A stretch of DNA of 64,000 nt, taken from NCBI RefSeq assembly GCF_900114325.1, contig NZ_FOSR01000017.1, positions 1 to 64,000 on the forward strand, read 5' to 3'. Below are positions 29,067 to 37,376 of the stretch, one piece after another. This DNA comes from Rhodanobacter glycinis. GTDB taxonomy: Bacteria > Pseudomonadota > Gammaproteobacteria > Xanthomonadales > Rhodanobacteraceae. Positions within the stretch are counted from its first letter, which is position 1; the number at the start of each line of letters is the position of its first letter. The translations under genes were made by a program, and so were the position numbers. Below the pieces are notes generated by a model, which worked only from the letters and a program-made list of their open reading frames with translations, was not told the DNA's origin and did no database searches.

Positions 29067-29657
29067 ATGAACGATTTCACGCCCCCCGCCGCGGCCCCAC
29101 GCCCACTGTTGATCATCGACGACGACGCGACCTTCGTGCGCGTGCTGGCACGGGCCATGGGGTCGCGCGGCTTCGAGGCCATCACCGCCACCAACATCGA
29201 CGAGGCCCGCATGCTGGCCCGGCGCCACCAGCCACGCTACTGCGTGCTCGACCTCAAGCTCGGCGAGGAAAACGGCCTGCGCCTGATCCCCGAGTTGCAG
29301 GCCCTGGTGCCGGACATGCGCGTCCTGCTGCTCACCGGCTATGCCTCCATTGCCACCGCAGTGGAAGCGATCAAGCGCGGCGCCCACGACTACCTGGCCA
29401 AGCCGGTCGACGCCGATGCGGTGGTGCGTGCGCTGCTCGACGGCGATGGTCCGGCACCGGACGACGACGACGTGCCGGATGCGCCCGAGGCGCCGCTGGC
29501 CCTGCGCCGGCTGGAGTGGGAGCACATCCAGCGCGTGTTGACCGAATGCGACGGCAACATTTCCGAAACCGCCCGTCGCCTCGGCATGCATCGGCGCACC
29601 CTGCAGCGCAAGCTGAGCAAGCACCCGGTACGCGAGCGGCCCGAAAGCGAGGACTGA
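29067..29657 (+). CDS. Response regulator, RegA/PrrA/ActR type
   Basis: A 196-residue regulator. The receiver has the acidic pocket IIDDD, the phospho-acceptor Asp in CVLDLKLGEENG, Thr in LLTGYAS and Lys in DYLAKP. After an acidic Pro-rich linker (DGPAPDDDDVPDAPEAP), longer than in Rhodobacter RegA, a Fis-type helix-turn-helix follows: ISETARRLGMHRRTLQRKLS. The RegA family controls respiration, redox balance and nitrogen or carbon metabolism. The start MNDFTPPAA at 29067 lies 84 nt after the repeat element, so the kinase and regulator genes are interrupted by it. Confidence 0.9.
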   Translation: MNDFTPPAAAPRPLLIIDDDATFVRVLARAMGSRGFEAITATNIDEARMLARRHQPRYCVLDLKLGEENGLRLIPELQALVPDMRVLLLTGYASIATAVEAIKRGAHDYLAKPVDADAVVRALLDGDGPAPDDDDVPDAPEAPLALRRLEWEHIQRVLTECDGNISETARRLGMHRRTLQRKLSKHPVRERPESED

Positions 29658-29763
29658 CCGCGCAGCGTCTCCTGGCGCGACGTCCGCTGCGACAACGCGC
29701 CATCTACCGCCCGGCCACGGCAGCGCTATCCTTGGAACCCTAGACCCACGTCCAAGGTTTCAC

Positions 29764-32019
29764 GTGAACCGCCCCGCTCCCCGCAGTCTCTGCCTGCTTG
29801 CGCTGGCCAGCGCCTGTACCTGCGCACTGGCCACCGAGCCACCCCAAGCCACCACGCTGGCGCCGATGTCGGTGCATGCCACCGACACCCAGGTGATGGG
29901 CATTCCCACCGTGGCGGTGCGCATCACCCGCGCGCACATGCAGCAGCAGAACATCGCCGACAGCGCCGATGCCCTGCGCTACGCGCCGAACCTGCAGATC
30001 CGCCAGCGTTACATCGGCGATCCCAACGCCACCATCAGCGGCCGCAACTCGGGCACCCTGCAAAGCGCCCGCAGCCTGCTCTACGCCGATGGCCTGCTGC
30101 TCTCCAACCTGATGAGCAATGGCTGGCAGGGCGCGCCGCGCTGGGGCATGGTCGCGCCCGAGGAGATCGGCGCGATCGACGTGCTGTACGGCCCCTACTC
30201 CGCGCTGTATCCCGGCAATTCGATGGGCACCACGGTGCTGATCCACACGCGCCTGCCGGACCGGCTCATTGCCAGTGCCAGCGCGCAATACATGAGCCAG
30301 GATTATTCGGACCACTACGGTGCGAGCGGCCACTACGACGGCCATCATCTGGCCGCGCTGCTCGGCGACAAGACGGGCCGCTGGCGTTGGCTGCTTTCGC
30401 TGAATCAGCTCGACAACCACGGCCAGCCGATGCAATACGCCACCGCCAGGGCCGGCGGCAATCCGGCCACTGCGATCCCGGTGACCGGCGCCACCGCCGA
30501 CCACAATCCCAACGGTTCGCCGCGGCTGGTCTACGGTGCCAACACCATCGAACATACCCGGCAAACCCAGGCCAAGCTGAAGGTCGGCGTGGACATCACC
30601 GACCATGTCACCGCGTTGCTTACCGTGGGCTGGTGGCATAACCACGCCTTCGACAGCACGCGCAGCCTGATCCGCGACGCCAATGGCCAGCCGGTCTACG
30701 GCGGCAGCATCCTCGTCGACGGAAAAACCTGGACACTGCCGGCCAGCGGCCTCGCCCAGAGCGCGTACGACCAGACCCACGTGCTGTACGGCGCCGAGTT
30801 CAGCGGCCACCTCGACAACGGCTGGCGCTGGGAAGCCGTGGCCAGTCGCTACGACTACCAGCACGACCTGGAACACGATGCCGCGTCAGCCTCGTCCACC
30901 AGTGCGCTCGGCGGCGCCGGTTCGGTCGCCGACATGAGCGGTTCCGGCTGGCGCACCTTCGACCTGCGCAGCTCCGGCCCACTCGGCGACGAGAACCTGC
31001 TGTACGTCGGCGCACACCTCGACCGCTACCAGCTCGACTCACGCGTGCGCGCCGCCAGCGATTGGCGCGGCCCCGCCGACGGCCCGCTGGTCACCGCCTA
31101 CGGTGGTCGCACGCAAACCCGCGCGCTCTATCTGCAGGATGTCTGGAGCTTCGCCCCGGCCTGGGCACTGACCGCAGGCGGGCGCTGGGAACAATGGCGC
31201 GCCTCGAAGGGCCTGCTGGCGAATGTCGCGACCTCGCAGCACTACCCCAACCGCTCGCGCAGTGATTTTTCGCCCAAGCTCGCGCTGAACTGGGATCTCG
31301 CCGAGCGCTGGCAGTTGCGCCTGTCCTTCGGCAAGGCGGTGCGCTACCCGACCGTGGAAGAACTGTTCCAGGGCTCGCTCTCGGGCAACACCATCGTCAA
31401 CAACGACCCGAACCTGCAACCCGAACGCGACTGGTCCACCGACCTCAGCCTGATCCACCAGCTGCCGCGCGGGCACTGGCGCGTGTCGCTATACCAGGAC
31501 CGCGTTTCCGACACGCTTTACTCGCAGACCGACATCACCCTGCCGGTGCCGGTCACCAGCGTGCAGAACATCGGCAAGGTGCGCACCCGCGGCGTGGCCG
31601 GCGAGCTGGTGGTGAACGACGTGGGACTGCGCGGGCTCGATCTCAGCGCCAGCGTGGCCTGGAACGACGCCATCAGCTTGCGCGATCGGCAATACCCCAG
31701 CGCCGACGGCAAGCGCTTCCCGCGCATTCCGCGCCTGCGCGCCAGCGTGTTCGCCGACTATCGCTTTGCCCCCGGCTGGGATGCCTCGCTGGGCGTGCGC
31801 CGCTCCGGCCGTCAGTTCAACAGCCTGGACAACAGCGACGTGGTGAACACCTACGGCGCCACCAGCAGCTTCACCGTCGCCGATGCCAAGTTGTGCTGGC
31901 GCTTCGCGCCGCAGTGGACGGCCTCGCTCGGCGTGGACAATCTCACCAACGAACATTACTGGGTCTACCATCCCTACGCCGGTCGCACCTGGTTCGGCGA
32001 GCTGCGCTGGGAACTGTAG
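29764..32019 (+). CDS. TonB-dependent outer-membrane receptor
   Basis: A 751-residue receptor with GTG start (AAGG upstream), signal peptide (about residues 1-24, ending ALA-TEP), an N-terminal plug (ITRAHMQQQNIADSADALRY, GAIDVLYGPYSALYPGNSMG) and a C-terminal barrel ending in a Leu rather than the usual Phe. The late-barrel segments NIGKVRTRGVAGEL and SLGVDNLTNEHYWVYHP are standard for the family. The substrate cannot be read from the sequence. Downstream are a BNR-like protein with Met/His and Cys motifs and a thioredoxin-like protein, hinting at a metal such as copper, but siderophore or other ligands are not excluded. Confidence 0.9.
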   Translation: MNRPAPRSLCLLALASACTCALATEPPQATTLAPMSVHATDTQVMGIPTVAVRITRAHMQQQNIADSADALRYAPNLQIRQRYIGDPNATISGRNSGTLQSARSLLYADGLLLSNLMSNGWQGAPRWGMVAPEEIGAIDVLYGPYSALYPGNSMGTTVLIHTRLPDRLIASASAQYMSQDYSDHYGASGHYDGHHLAALLGDKTGRWRWLLSLNQLDNHGQPMQYATARAGGNPATAIPVTGATADHNPNGSPRLVYGANTIEHTRQTQAKLKVGVDITDHVTALLTVGWWHNHAFDSTRSLIRDANGQPVYGGSILVDGKTWTLPASGLAQSAYDQTHVLYGAEFSGHLDNGWRWEAVASRYDYQHDLEHDAASASSTSALGGAGSVADMSGSGWRTFDLRSSGPLGDENLLYVGAHLDRYQLDSRVRAASDWRGPADGPLVTAYGGRTQTRALYLQDVWSFAPAWALTAGGRWEQWRASKGLLANVATSQHYPNRSRSDFSPKLALNWDLAERWQLRLSFGKAVRYPTVEELFQGSLSGNTIVNNDPNLQPERDWSTDLSLIHQLPRGHWRVSLYQDRVSDTLYSQTDITLPVPVTSVQNIGKVRTRGVAGELVVNDVGLRGLDLSASVAWNDAISLRDRQYPSADGKRFPRIPRLRASVFADYRFAPGWDASLGVRRSGRQFNSLDNSDVVNTYGATSSFTVADAKLCWRFAPQWTASLGVDNLTNEHYWVYHPYAGRTWFGELRWEL

Positions 32020-32125
32020 GCCACCGTTCTCCATCTCATCGGAGACGGCACGTCATATCCCTTCCGGCTCGCCCGGGAGACCGCAGGTGAAGTCAGTCGC
32101 CCGCCACGGTCTCGCCTTCCACAGC

Positions 32126-32149
32126 CTTCTTCCACATGCGGAGGAAGGC
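32126..32149 (+). promoter_or_regulatory. Small hairpin upstream of the BNR-like gene
   Basis: CCTTCTTCC-ACATGC-GGAGGAAGG forms a 9-bp stem (one G-T pair), ending 22 nt before the start codon. It could affect translation or processing between the receptor and the BNR gene. No riboswitch consensus was recognised in the 152-bp spacer. Confidence 0.3.
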
Positions 32150-32171
32150 CACGTTTCAGGCCACGTCCATC

Positions 32172-33344
32172 ATGCGCAAGTTGATCCTCACCCTGCTGCT
32201 CTGCCTGCTGCCCGTCGCCGTCATGGCCCACGACATGTCCGGCATGGCCATGTCCCACGAACCCGAACTGGGCGCCAGCGCCGCCTTCGATGCGCACGGC
32301 CGGCTCTGGGTGGTGGACGCGGCGGACGGTCACATCCGCGTGCGCCATTCGGACGACTTCGGCAAGACACTGAGTCCGCCCGTCATCGTGAATCCCGTCG
32401 CCGAACGCATCTACGATGAGGGCGAGAACCGTCCGAAGATCGCCTTCGGCCCCAAGGGCGAGCTGTACGTGAGCTGGTCGCAACCACGCGCGAAGCCGTG
32501 GACCGGTTACGTGCGTTTTTCCAGCTCGATGGATGGCGGCCGGCATTTCTCCACGCCGATCACCGTGCAGCACGACCTGGCCGACATCACCCATCGTTTC
32601 GATGCGTTGGCCGTGGACGGCCACGGTCGCGTGGTCATCGCATGGATCGACAAGCGCGATCAGGAAGCGGCCAAGGCCAAGGGCCAGCCCTATCTCGGCG
32701 CCGCCGTGTACTACAGCTGGTCGGACAACGAAGGCCGCAGTTTCGCGCCTGATCACAAGCTGATGGAGCACAGTTGCGAATGCTGCCGCATCGCGCTGGC
32801 ACGCACGCCTTCGGGCGAAGTGGCCGCGTTCTTCCGTGGCGTCTTCGGCGACAACATCCGCGACCATGCCTACGCTTTGCTGCCCACCACCGGTGCACCC
32901 GCCCATGCCGAGCGCACCACCTTCGACGACTGGCATATCGCCGCATGCCCGCATCAGGGGCCCGGCCTCGCCATCGGTGCCGATGGCGTACGCCATGCGG
33001 TCTGGTACGAAGCAAAGAACGGCCCCACGATCTGGTACGGCCAGCTTGATCCCGACCATCCGGCGAAGCACAAGCTGAAGATTGGCGGCCCCGGTGCCGG
33101 CCATGCCGACGTCGCCGTGCATGGACACACCGTGTGGCTGACGTGGAACCAGGTCAGCGCAAAGGGTTACACACTGATGCTGCGCCGCTCGACCGACAAC
33201 GGCGTGCATTTCGATGCCGCCCGCGCGATCAGCCAGACCGACGGCGCCGCCGGTTCGCCACAACTGCTGCTGTGGCAGGCGCAAGCCTACGTCGCATGGA
33301 ACACCAGCACCGGCTTCCGGCTGGTACCCGCCAAGGCCCAGTGA
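32172..33344 (+). CDS. Secreted BNR/sialidase-like beta-propeller protein with CxCC motif
   Basis: A 390-residue protein with a clear signal peptide (MRKLILTLLLCLLPVAVMA). The mature N-terminus is Met/His-rich (HDMSGMAMSHEPE), a pattern seen in copper-handling proteins. Several Asp-box/BNR-like repeats follow (SSMDGGRHFSTP, SWSDNEGRSFAP, RRSTDNGVHFDAA), giving a six-bladed propeller look, but sialidase catalytic residues are not evident. Residues 202, 204 and 205 are Cys in HSCECCRIAL, with another Cys near 259 (AACPHQG). It sits between a TonB receptor and a thioredoxin-like gene, 2 nt from the latter. Function is unknown; periplasmic ligand or metal binding is inferred. Confidence 0.75.
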   Translation: MRKLILTLLLCLLPVAVMAHDMSGMAMSHEPELGASAAFDAHGRLWVVDAADGHIRVRHSDDFGKTLSPPVIVNPVAERIYDEGENRPKIAFGPKGELYVSWSQPRAKPWTGYVRFSSSMDGGRHFSTPITVQHDLADITHRFDALAVDGHGRVVIAWIDKRDQEAAKAKGQPYLGAAVYYSWSDNEGRSFAPDHKLMEHSCECCRIALARTPSGEVAAFFRGVFGDNIRDHAYALLPTTGAPAHAERTTFDDWHIAACPHQGPGLAIGADGVRHAVWYEAKNGPTIWYGQLDPDHPAKHKLKIGGPGAGHADVAVHGHTVWLTWNQVSAKGYTLMLRRSTDNGVHFDAARAISQTDGAAGSPQLLLWQAQAYVAWNTSTGFRLVPAKAQ

Positions 33345-33346
33345 TC

Positions 33347-33817
33347 ATGCGCCGCCCTGCACTGCTCGCCCTGCTCGCACTAACCCTGGCGCTACCCAGC
33401 TTCGCCCAGGCGGACACGCTCACCGCGCTCACGGCCGCCGAGGTACCCGCATTGCTGAAACCACCCGCCCATGGCGAACGCATCCTCGCGATCTGGGCCC
33501 TCGATTGCGCTTACTGCGAATCGAACATGCAAGCGCTGGCGAAACTGCAGCAAGCCCACCCGCACGAGATCACACTGGTCACCATCGCCACCGACGACAT
33601 CGCGCAACGCCAGGCCATCGAGCAACGCCTGCGCCACGCAGGCCTGAACAACTACCCCGCCCGCGCCTACGCCGCCGCCACCCCAGACCGCCTCAACTTC
33701 CTGATCGATCCGAACTGGGGCGGCGAAACCCCGCGCACACTGCTGATCCGTGCCGATGGCACGCATCTGGGGATCAGCGGCGAATTGACGCCGCAGCAAC
33801 TGCAGAAGCTGCATTGA
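33347..33817 (+). CDS. Periplasmic thioredoxin-like protein (CAYC)
   Basis: A 156-residue protein with a signal peptide (MRRPALLALLALTLALPSFA) and a thioredoxin-like fold of the TlpA/ResA group. The active site is C54-A-Y-C57 in WALDCAYCESN, and the cis-Pro region is probably GGETPRTLLIRADG. It should reduce or exchange disulphides in the periplasm. It starts 2 nt after the BNR-like gene, so the partner may be the CxCC cysteines of that protein. The gene ends 45 nt before the convergent BlaR-like gene. Confidence 0.82.
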   Translation: MRRPALLALLALTLALPSFAQADTLTALTAAEVPALLKPPAHGERILAIWALDCAYCESNMQALAKLQQAHPHEITLVTIATDDIAQRQAIEQRLRHAGLNNYPARAYAAATPDRLNFLIDPNWGGETPRTLLIRADGTHLGISGELTPQQLQKLH

Positions 33818-33862
33818 CGGCCCAGTACACGCCACGGAACAAGGACGTGCCAATTGTTGCCA

Positions 33863-35386
33863 TCACTGCGGTTCGAAGCGCACCTTCCAGCCATCGAACA
33901 CCGCTTTTTCCCCATCGATTTCGGCAATCAGGCGGAGTGCGCGATCGCCAGGCACTGCATCGAAATTGAAGGTGACCAGGGCATTGTCCAGCGCCTGCGG
34001 ATTGACCAGTTCGAAGCCTGTCTTCGAGGCGATGGTCTGCGCCGCCTGACGTGCGGGAACCTTGCTCAGGTGTTCACTCACCACGTGACCTGCAGCGCGG
34101 GCCGGACAACCGGCCAGCGGTATCACGTCGACGACATAGCTGCGCTTGCCATCCGCGCCCGTAGCGGTCACGCGCGACGACTTGCCCAGCCTGACACGCA
34201 ACTCGCGACGCGCAAGTGGCGCATGGCCGTCTCCCGTCATGACCAGACGGATACGCACGCCATCGCGTCCCGAGGGCTCGGTGACTGCATCGATTTTCCA
34301 GTCGGGAAAGCTTGCCGTGGTCGTCTTCCCCGCCGCCGCGCAAAGCGCCAGCGAAGTGCGTTCGGCATGATGATGATGAGCCTCGTCCGCAGCGGTTTCG
34401 ATCTTCATGTCCAACTGGTACGTCTGCCCATCGGCAGAGGAACCTTGCCCGGATGCGGCCGGCACGCTGGCGGCATAGACCGAGCCCGCGACAGCCAGTA
34501 CCAGCGCCGTGCCAGTAATCGTTCCGGCCATCCGCCGCTGGCGGTTGGGTGAAGACAATTTCAACATGGCGATACGCTCTGCAAGTGGGTGATGAGGCAA
34601 CCAGGGACATCCCACCGGCAGCGCCAGAGCCGCCGACTGGGTTTTCAACATCGCATTGGCATAGGTGCGGCGCTGCCTGCCGTGTTCACGCATCACGGCG
34701 GCATCGCATGCCAGCTCCATGTCCTGGCGCATGGCACGCAAGGCCAGCCACGCCAACGGATGGAACCAGCACAGCGCTGCGCTGATCCGGGCCACCAGGC
34801 TCCACCAGCCGTCGCCACGCCGTGCATGCACCTCCTCGTGAGCGAGGATCAAAGCGCGTTCGGTCGCGTCGTAACGTTGTTCGAAATCGGCTGGCACGAC
34901 AATGCGCGGGCGCCATGTACCGACCAGCGCCGGCCCGACATCCACGTTTGCCGCGCGCCATACCGGCCAGCGCAACGGGCCGCCATCCATCGGCGCCGCG
35001 CCGTCAAGACGCGCGTACCAACGCCATTGCGCGAACATGGTCAGCACCGCGCTCAACAGCACGCCGGCAAACCAGACCAGCATGCCCCACGCGTACCAGG
35101 CAGCGCTCGTTGGCATATCAGCATGCGCTGACAGCGCGCCACCAGCCGAGGTAATCGTGTACACCACCGCGGGCAAGGATCCGGCAGACGTTGCCGCATG
35201 CGGGCATTGGCTGGCCAGCACGGCGAGTGGCGGCAACAGCCAGAGCTGGAACGCGCGTTCGGCGCCGAACCACCGACGACACGGGCGGCGCAGAAGGCCC
35301 ACCAGCAGGATCGCGGCGGTGAAAGCCAGCAGCATGATCCAGCCACGCGCCAGCCATGGCGCCACCATCGCGTCGAGGCTATTCAT
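33863..35386 (-). CDS. BlaR1/MecR1-type M56 membrane metalloprotease
   Basis: A 507-residue protein. The N-terminal half has hydrophobic segments (about residues 15-35, 38-55, 90-120) and the zinc protease motif HEEVH in LILAHEEVHARRGD, with CDAAVM downstream. The C-terminal sensor is not a penicillin-binding domain: after a membrane segment near residues 290-310 it has a His-rich stretch (EAHHHHAE) and ends with a secretin/TonB short-N-terminal-like segment (ALVTFNFDAVPGDRALRLI). It should cleave the BlaI-like repressor when a signal is sensed. The start at 35386 overlaps the repressor gene by 8 nt. The signal is unknown. Confidence 0.82.
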   Translation of the reverse strand: MNSLDAMVAPWLARGWIMLLAFTAAILLVGLLRRPCRRWFGAERAFQLWLLPPLAVLASQCPHAATSAGSLPAVVYTITSAGGALSAHADMPTSAAWYAWGMLVWFAGVLLSAVLTMFAQWRWYARLDGAAPMDGGPLRWPVWRAANVDVGPALVGTWRPRIVVPADFEQRYDATERALILAHEEVHARRGDGWWSLVARISAALCWFHPLAWLALRAMRQDMELACDAAVMREHGRQRRTYANAMLKTQSAALALPVGCPWLPHHPLAERIAMLKLSSPNRQRRMAGTITGTALVLAVAGSVYAASVPAASGQGSSADGQTYQLDMKIETAADEAHHHHAERTSLALCAAAGKTTTASFPDWKIDAVTEPSGRDGVRIRLVMTGDGHAPLARRELRVRLGKSSRVTATGADGKRSYVVDVIPLAGCPARAAGHVVSEHLSKVPARQAAQTIASKTGFELVNPQALDNALVTFNFDAVPGDRALRLIAEIDGEKAVFDGWKVRFEPQ

Positions 35387-35744
35387 CGCCCAGCTCCTCC
35401 AGCAACTTGCGCAGCTCGGCAATGTCCTTCTTCGACAGCTTGCGCTGTTCGGAGAAGTGCGCCACCAGCGGCGCCACGCGACCGTCGAACAGGCGATCGA
35501 GCAATCCCTTGCTCTCTTGCGAAACGTATTTCTCGCGACTGAGCAGGGGCGTGTAGAGATAGCGCCGACCGTCGCGCTCGGCCTTCACCGCCTTTTTCTT
35601 CAGCAGGCGGTTGAGCAGGGATTTAACCGTGCCTTCCTGCCACTGCTGCGCCGGACCGACTTCGGCGAGGATGTCTTCGGCCGTGCGTGGCGCGGAATGC
35701 CACAGCACATCCATGATGATCGCTTCGGCTTCGCTGATGGCCAT
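35379..35744 (-). CDS. BlaI/MecI-family transcriptional repressor
   Basis: A 121-residue winged-helix repressor. MAISEAEAIIMDVLWHSAPR is the family N-terminus; the recognition region is EGTVKSLLNRLLKKKAVKAE with wing DGRRYLYTPLLS, and the C-terminus forms the dimerisation helices. In this family the BlaR-like protease inactivates the repressor. Upstream, dyads related to TACA/TGTA boxes overlap a TTGACA promoter, so self-repression is likely. The stop overlaps the BlaR start, giving coupled translation. Confidence 0.92.
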   Translation of the reverse strand: MAISEAEAIIMDVLWHSAPRTAEDILAEVGPAQQWQEGTVKSLLNRLLKKKAVKAERDGRRYLYTPLLSREKYVSQESKGLLDRLFDGRVAPLVAHFSEQRKLSKKDIAELRKLLEELGDE

Positions 35745-35753
35745 GGTGTATCG

Positions 35754-35806
35754 TTCACATGTGTAATCGTGTGCTTATGTTTACGCACGTAAACGTTACA
35801 TGTCAA
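35754..35806 (-). promoter_or_regulatory. blaI promoter with overlapping operator dyads
   Basis: On the minus strand TTGACA (35806-35801), 17 nt, TAAACA (35783-35778). Three dyads overlap it: GTTACATGTCAA over the -35, GTTTAC-GCAC-GTAAAC (35779-35794) over the spacer and -10, and TTCACATGTGTAA (35754-35766) just downstream. The first and third look like BlaI boxes (TACATGTGTA type). Confidence 0.65.
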
Positions 35807-35946
35807 GCATCGACATGGCACCACGCCGCCCCGGCAACACTCCGTACCCTTCCGCACGGAAGCGCCCTGCGACCTCCATTCCCATGGGTCCGACGTCAAT
35901 CCGTCGTATCCTAGGGGTCTGGCTCTCACTTCACGAAGGCACAGTA

Positions 35947-37302
35947 ATGGACAAGGTGTATGCAAGCGCGGCCGCCGCGCTCGACGGGTTGCTGTTCGAC
36001 GACATGACCATCGCCGCCGGCGGCTTCGGCCTCTGCGGCATTCCCGAAAACCTGATCGGCGCACTGCTGGAGGCAGGTACCAAGGACCTGACCATCGTCG
36101 GCAACAATGCCGGTGTGGACGACTTCGGCATGGGCCCGCTGCTGAAAACGCATCAGGTGAAGCGCGTGTACGCCTCCTACGTGGGCGAGAACAAGGAGTT
36201 CGAGCGCCAGGTGCTGGCCGGCGAACTGGAACTGCACCTGACCCCGCAGGGCACGCTGGCCGAGAAGCTGCGCGCCGGCGGCGCCGGCATTCCCGGCTTC
36301 TACACGCGCACCGCATTCGGCACCAAGTTGGCCGAGGGCAAGGAAACCAAGGCCTTCCACGGCAAGGAATACGTGCTGGAAGAGTCCATCACGGCCGACC
36401 TGTCGATCGTCAAGGCATGGAAGGGCGACGCGCACGGCAACCTGGTGTTCCGCGAGACCGCGCGCAACTTCAACCCGATGATCGCCACCTGCGGCAAGGT
36501 CTGCGTGGCCGAGGTGGAGCATCTGGTACCGGTGGGCGAACTCGACCCGAACAACATCCACGTGCCGGGCATCTACATCGATCGCATCGTGCAGGGCGCG
36601 AAGTACGAAAAGCGCATCGAGATCCGCACCCTCGCCGGCGCCAATACCGGCAAGGAAAACCCCACGCGCAGCGCGATGGCGCAGCGCGCGGCGAAGGAGC
36701 TGCGCGACGGCTTCTACGTGAACCTCGGCATCGGCATTCCCACCCTGGTGGCCAACTACATCCCGGCCGGCATCGACGTGGTGCTGCAGTCGGAGAATGG
36801 CCTGCTCGGCATCGGTCCGTTCCCCACCGAGGACCAGGTCGACCCCGACCTGATCAATGCCGGCAAGCAGACCATTACCACCCTGCCCGGCTCGGCGTTC
36901 TTCTCCAGTGCCGATTCGTTCGCGATGATCCGCGGCGGCCACATCGACCTGTCGATCCTGGGTGGCATGGAAGTCTCGGCCACCGGCGATCTCGCCAACT
37001 GGATGGTGCCCGGCAAGATGGTGAAGGGTCCGGGCGGCGCGATGGACCTGGTCAGCGGCGTGCGCCGTGTGGTGGTGCTGATGGAGCACTGCGCGAAGGA
37101 CGGTTCGCCGAAGATCAAGCAGCAGTGTGACCTGCCGCTTACCGGCAAGCAGGTGGTGGACCTGGTCATCACCGACCTGTGCGTGTTCGAGGTGGAGAAA
37201 GGCAAGGGCCTGACCCTGATCGAACTCAACGACGGCGTGACCGTGGACGACGTCAAGGCGAAAACCGGCTGCGCGTTCAAGGTCAGCCCCGCGCTGGGCT
37301 GA
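35947..37302 (+). CDS. Succinyl-CoA:3-ketoacid CoA transferase, subunits A and B fused
   Basis: A 451-residue single-chain CoA transferase moving CoA from succinyl-CoA to acetoacetate. Residues 1 to about 225 match the A subunit ([20 protein letters not shown], then the [15 protein letters not shown] region); from about 240 the B subunit begins ([20 protein letters not shown]). Its catalytic Glu283 lies in [11 protein letters not shown]. The join carries a short linker ([12 protein letters not shown]), so the total equals A plus B. In many Xanthomonadales the two halves are separate genes. The start [15 protein letters not shown] fits the A subunit. It is followed by a strong terminator. Confidence 0.93.
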   Translation: MDKVYASAAAALDGLLFDDMTIAAGGFGLCGIPENLIGALLEAGTKDLTIVGNNAGVDDFGMGPLLKTHQVKRVYASYVGENKEFERQVLAGELELHLTPQGTLAEKLRAGGAGIPGFYTRTAFGTKLAEGKETKAFHGKEYVLEESITADLSIVKAWKGDAHGNLVFRETARNFNPMIATCGKVCVAEVEHLVPVGELDPNNIHVPGIYIDRIVQGAKYEKRIEIRTLAGANTGKENPTRSAMAQRAAKELRDGFYVNLGIGIPTLVANYIPAGIDVVLQSENGLLGIGPFPTEDQVDPDLINAGKQTITTLPGSAFFSSADSFAMIRGGHIDLSILGGMEVSATGDLANWMVPGKMVKGPGGAMDLVSGVRRVVVLMEHCAKDGSPKIKQQCDLPLTGKQVVDLVITDLCVFEVEKGKGLTLIELNDGVTVDDVKAKTGCAFKVSPALG

Positions 37303-37326
37303 TCACCACCGGCGACAGGCTCCTGC

Positions 37327-37367
37327 AAAAAGCCCCCGAGCGCGCACCGCGCGTCCGGGGGCTTTTT
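37327..37367. terminator. Bidirectional intrinsic terminator
   Basis: AAAAAGCCCCCG and CGGGGGCTTTTT, with a GC-rich inner stem, form a long hairpin flanked by A and T runs. It lies between the CoA transferase stop and the convergent kinase stop (37377) and can serve both. Confidence 0.92.
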
Positions 37368-37376
37368 CATGCCGCG

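Noticed and set aside
32020-32171. Cobalamin or other riboswitch before the BNR-like gene
   Set aside because: The expected conserved boxes are absent; only a small hairpin is seen.
33863-35386. Beta-lactam resistance locus
   Set aside because: Only the BlaR/BlaI-type regulators are present; there is no beta-lactamase or PBP gene and the sensor domain lacks penicillin-binding features.
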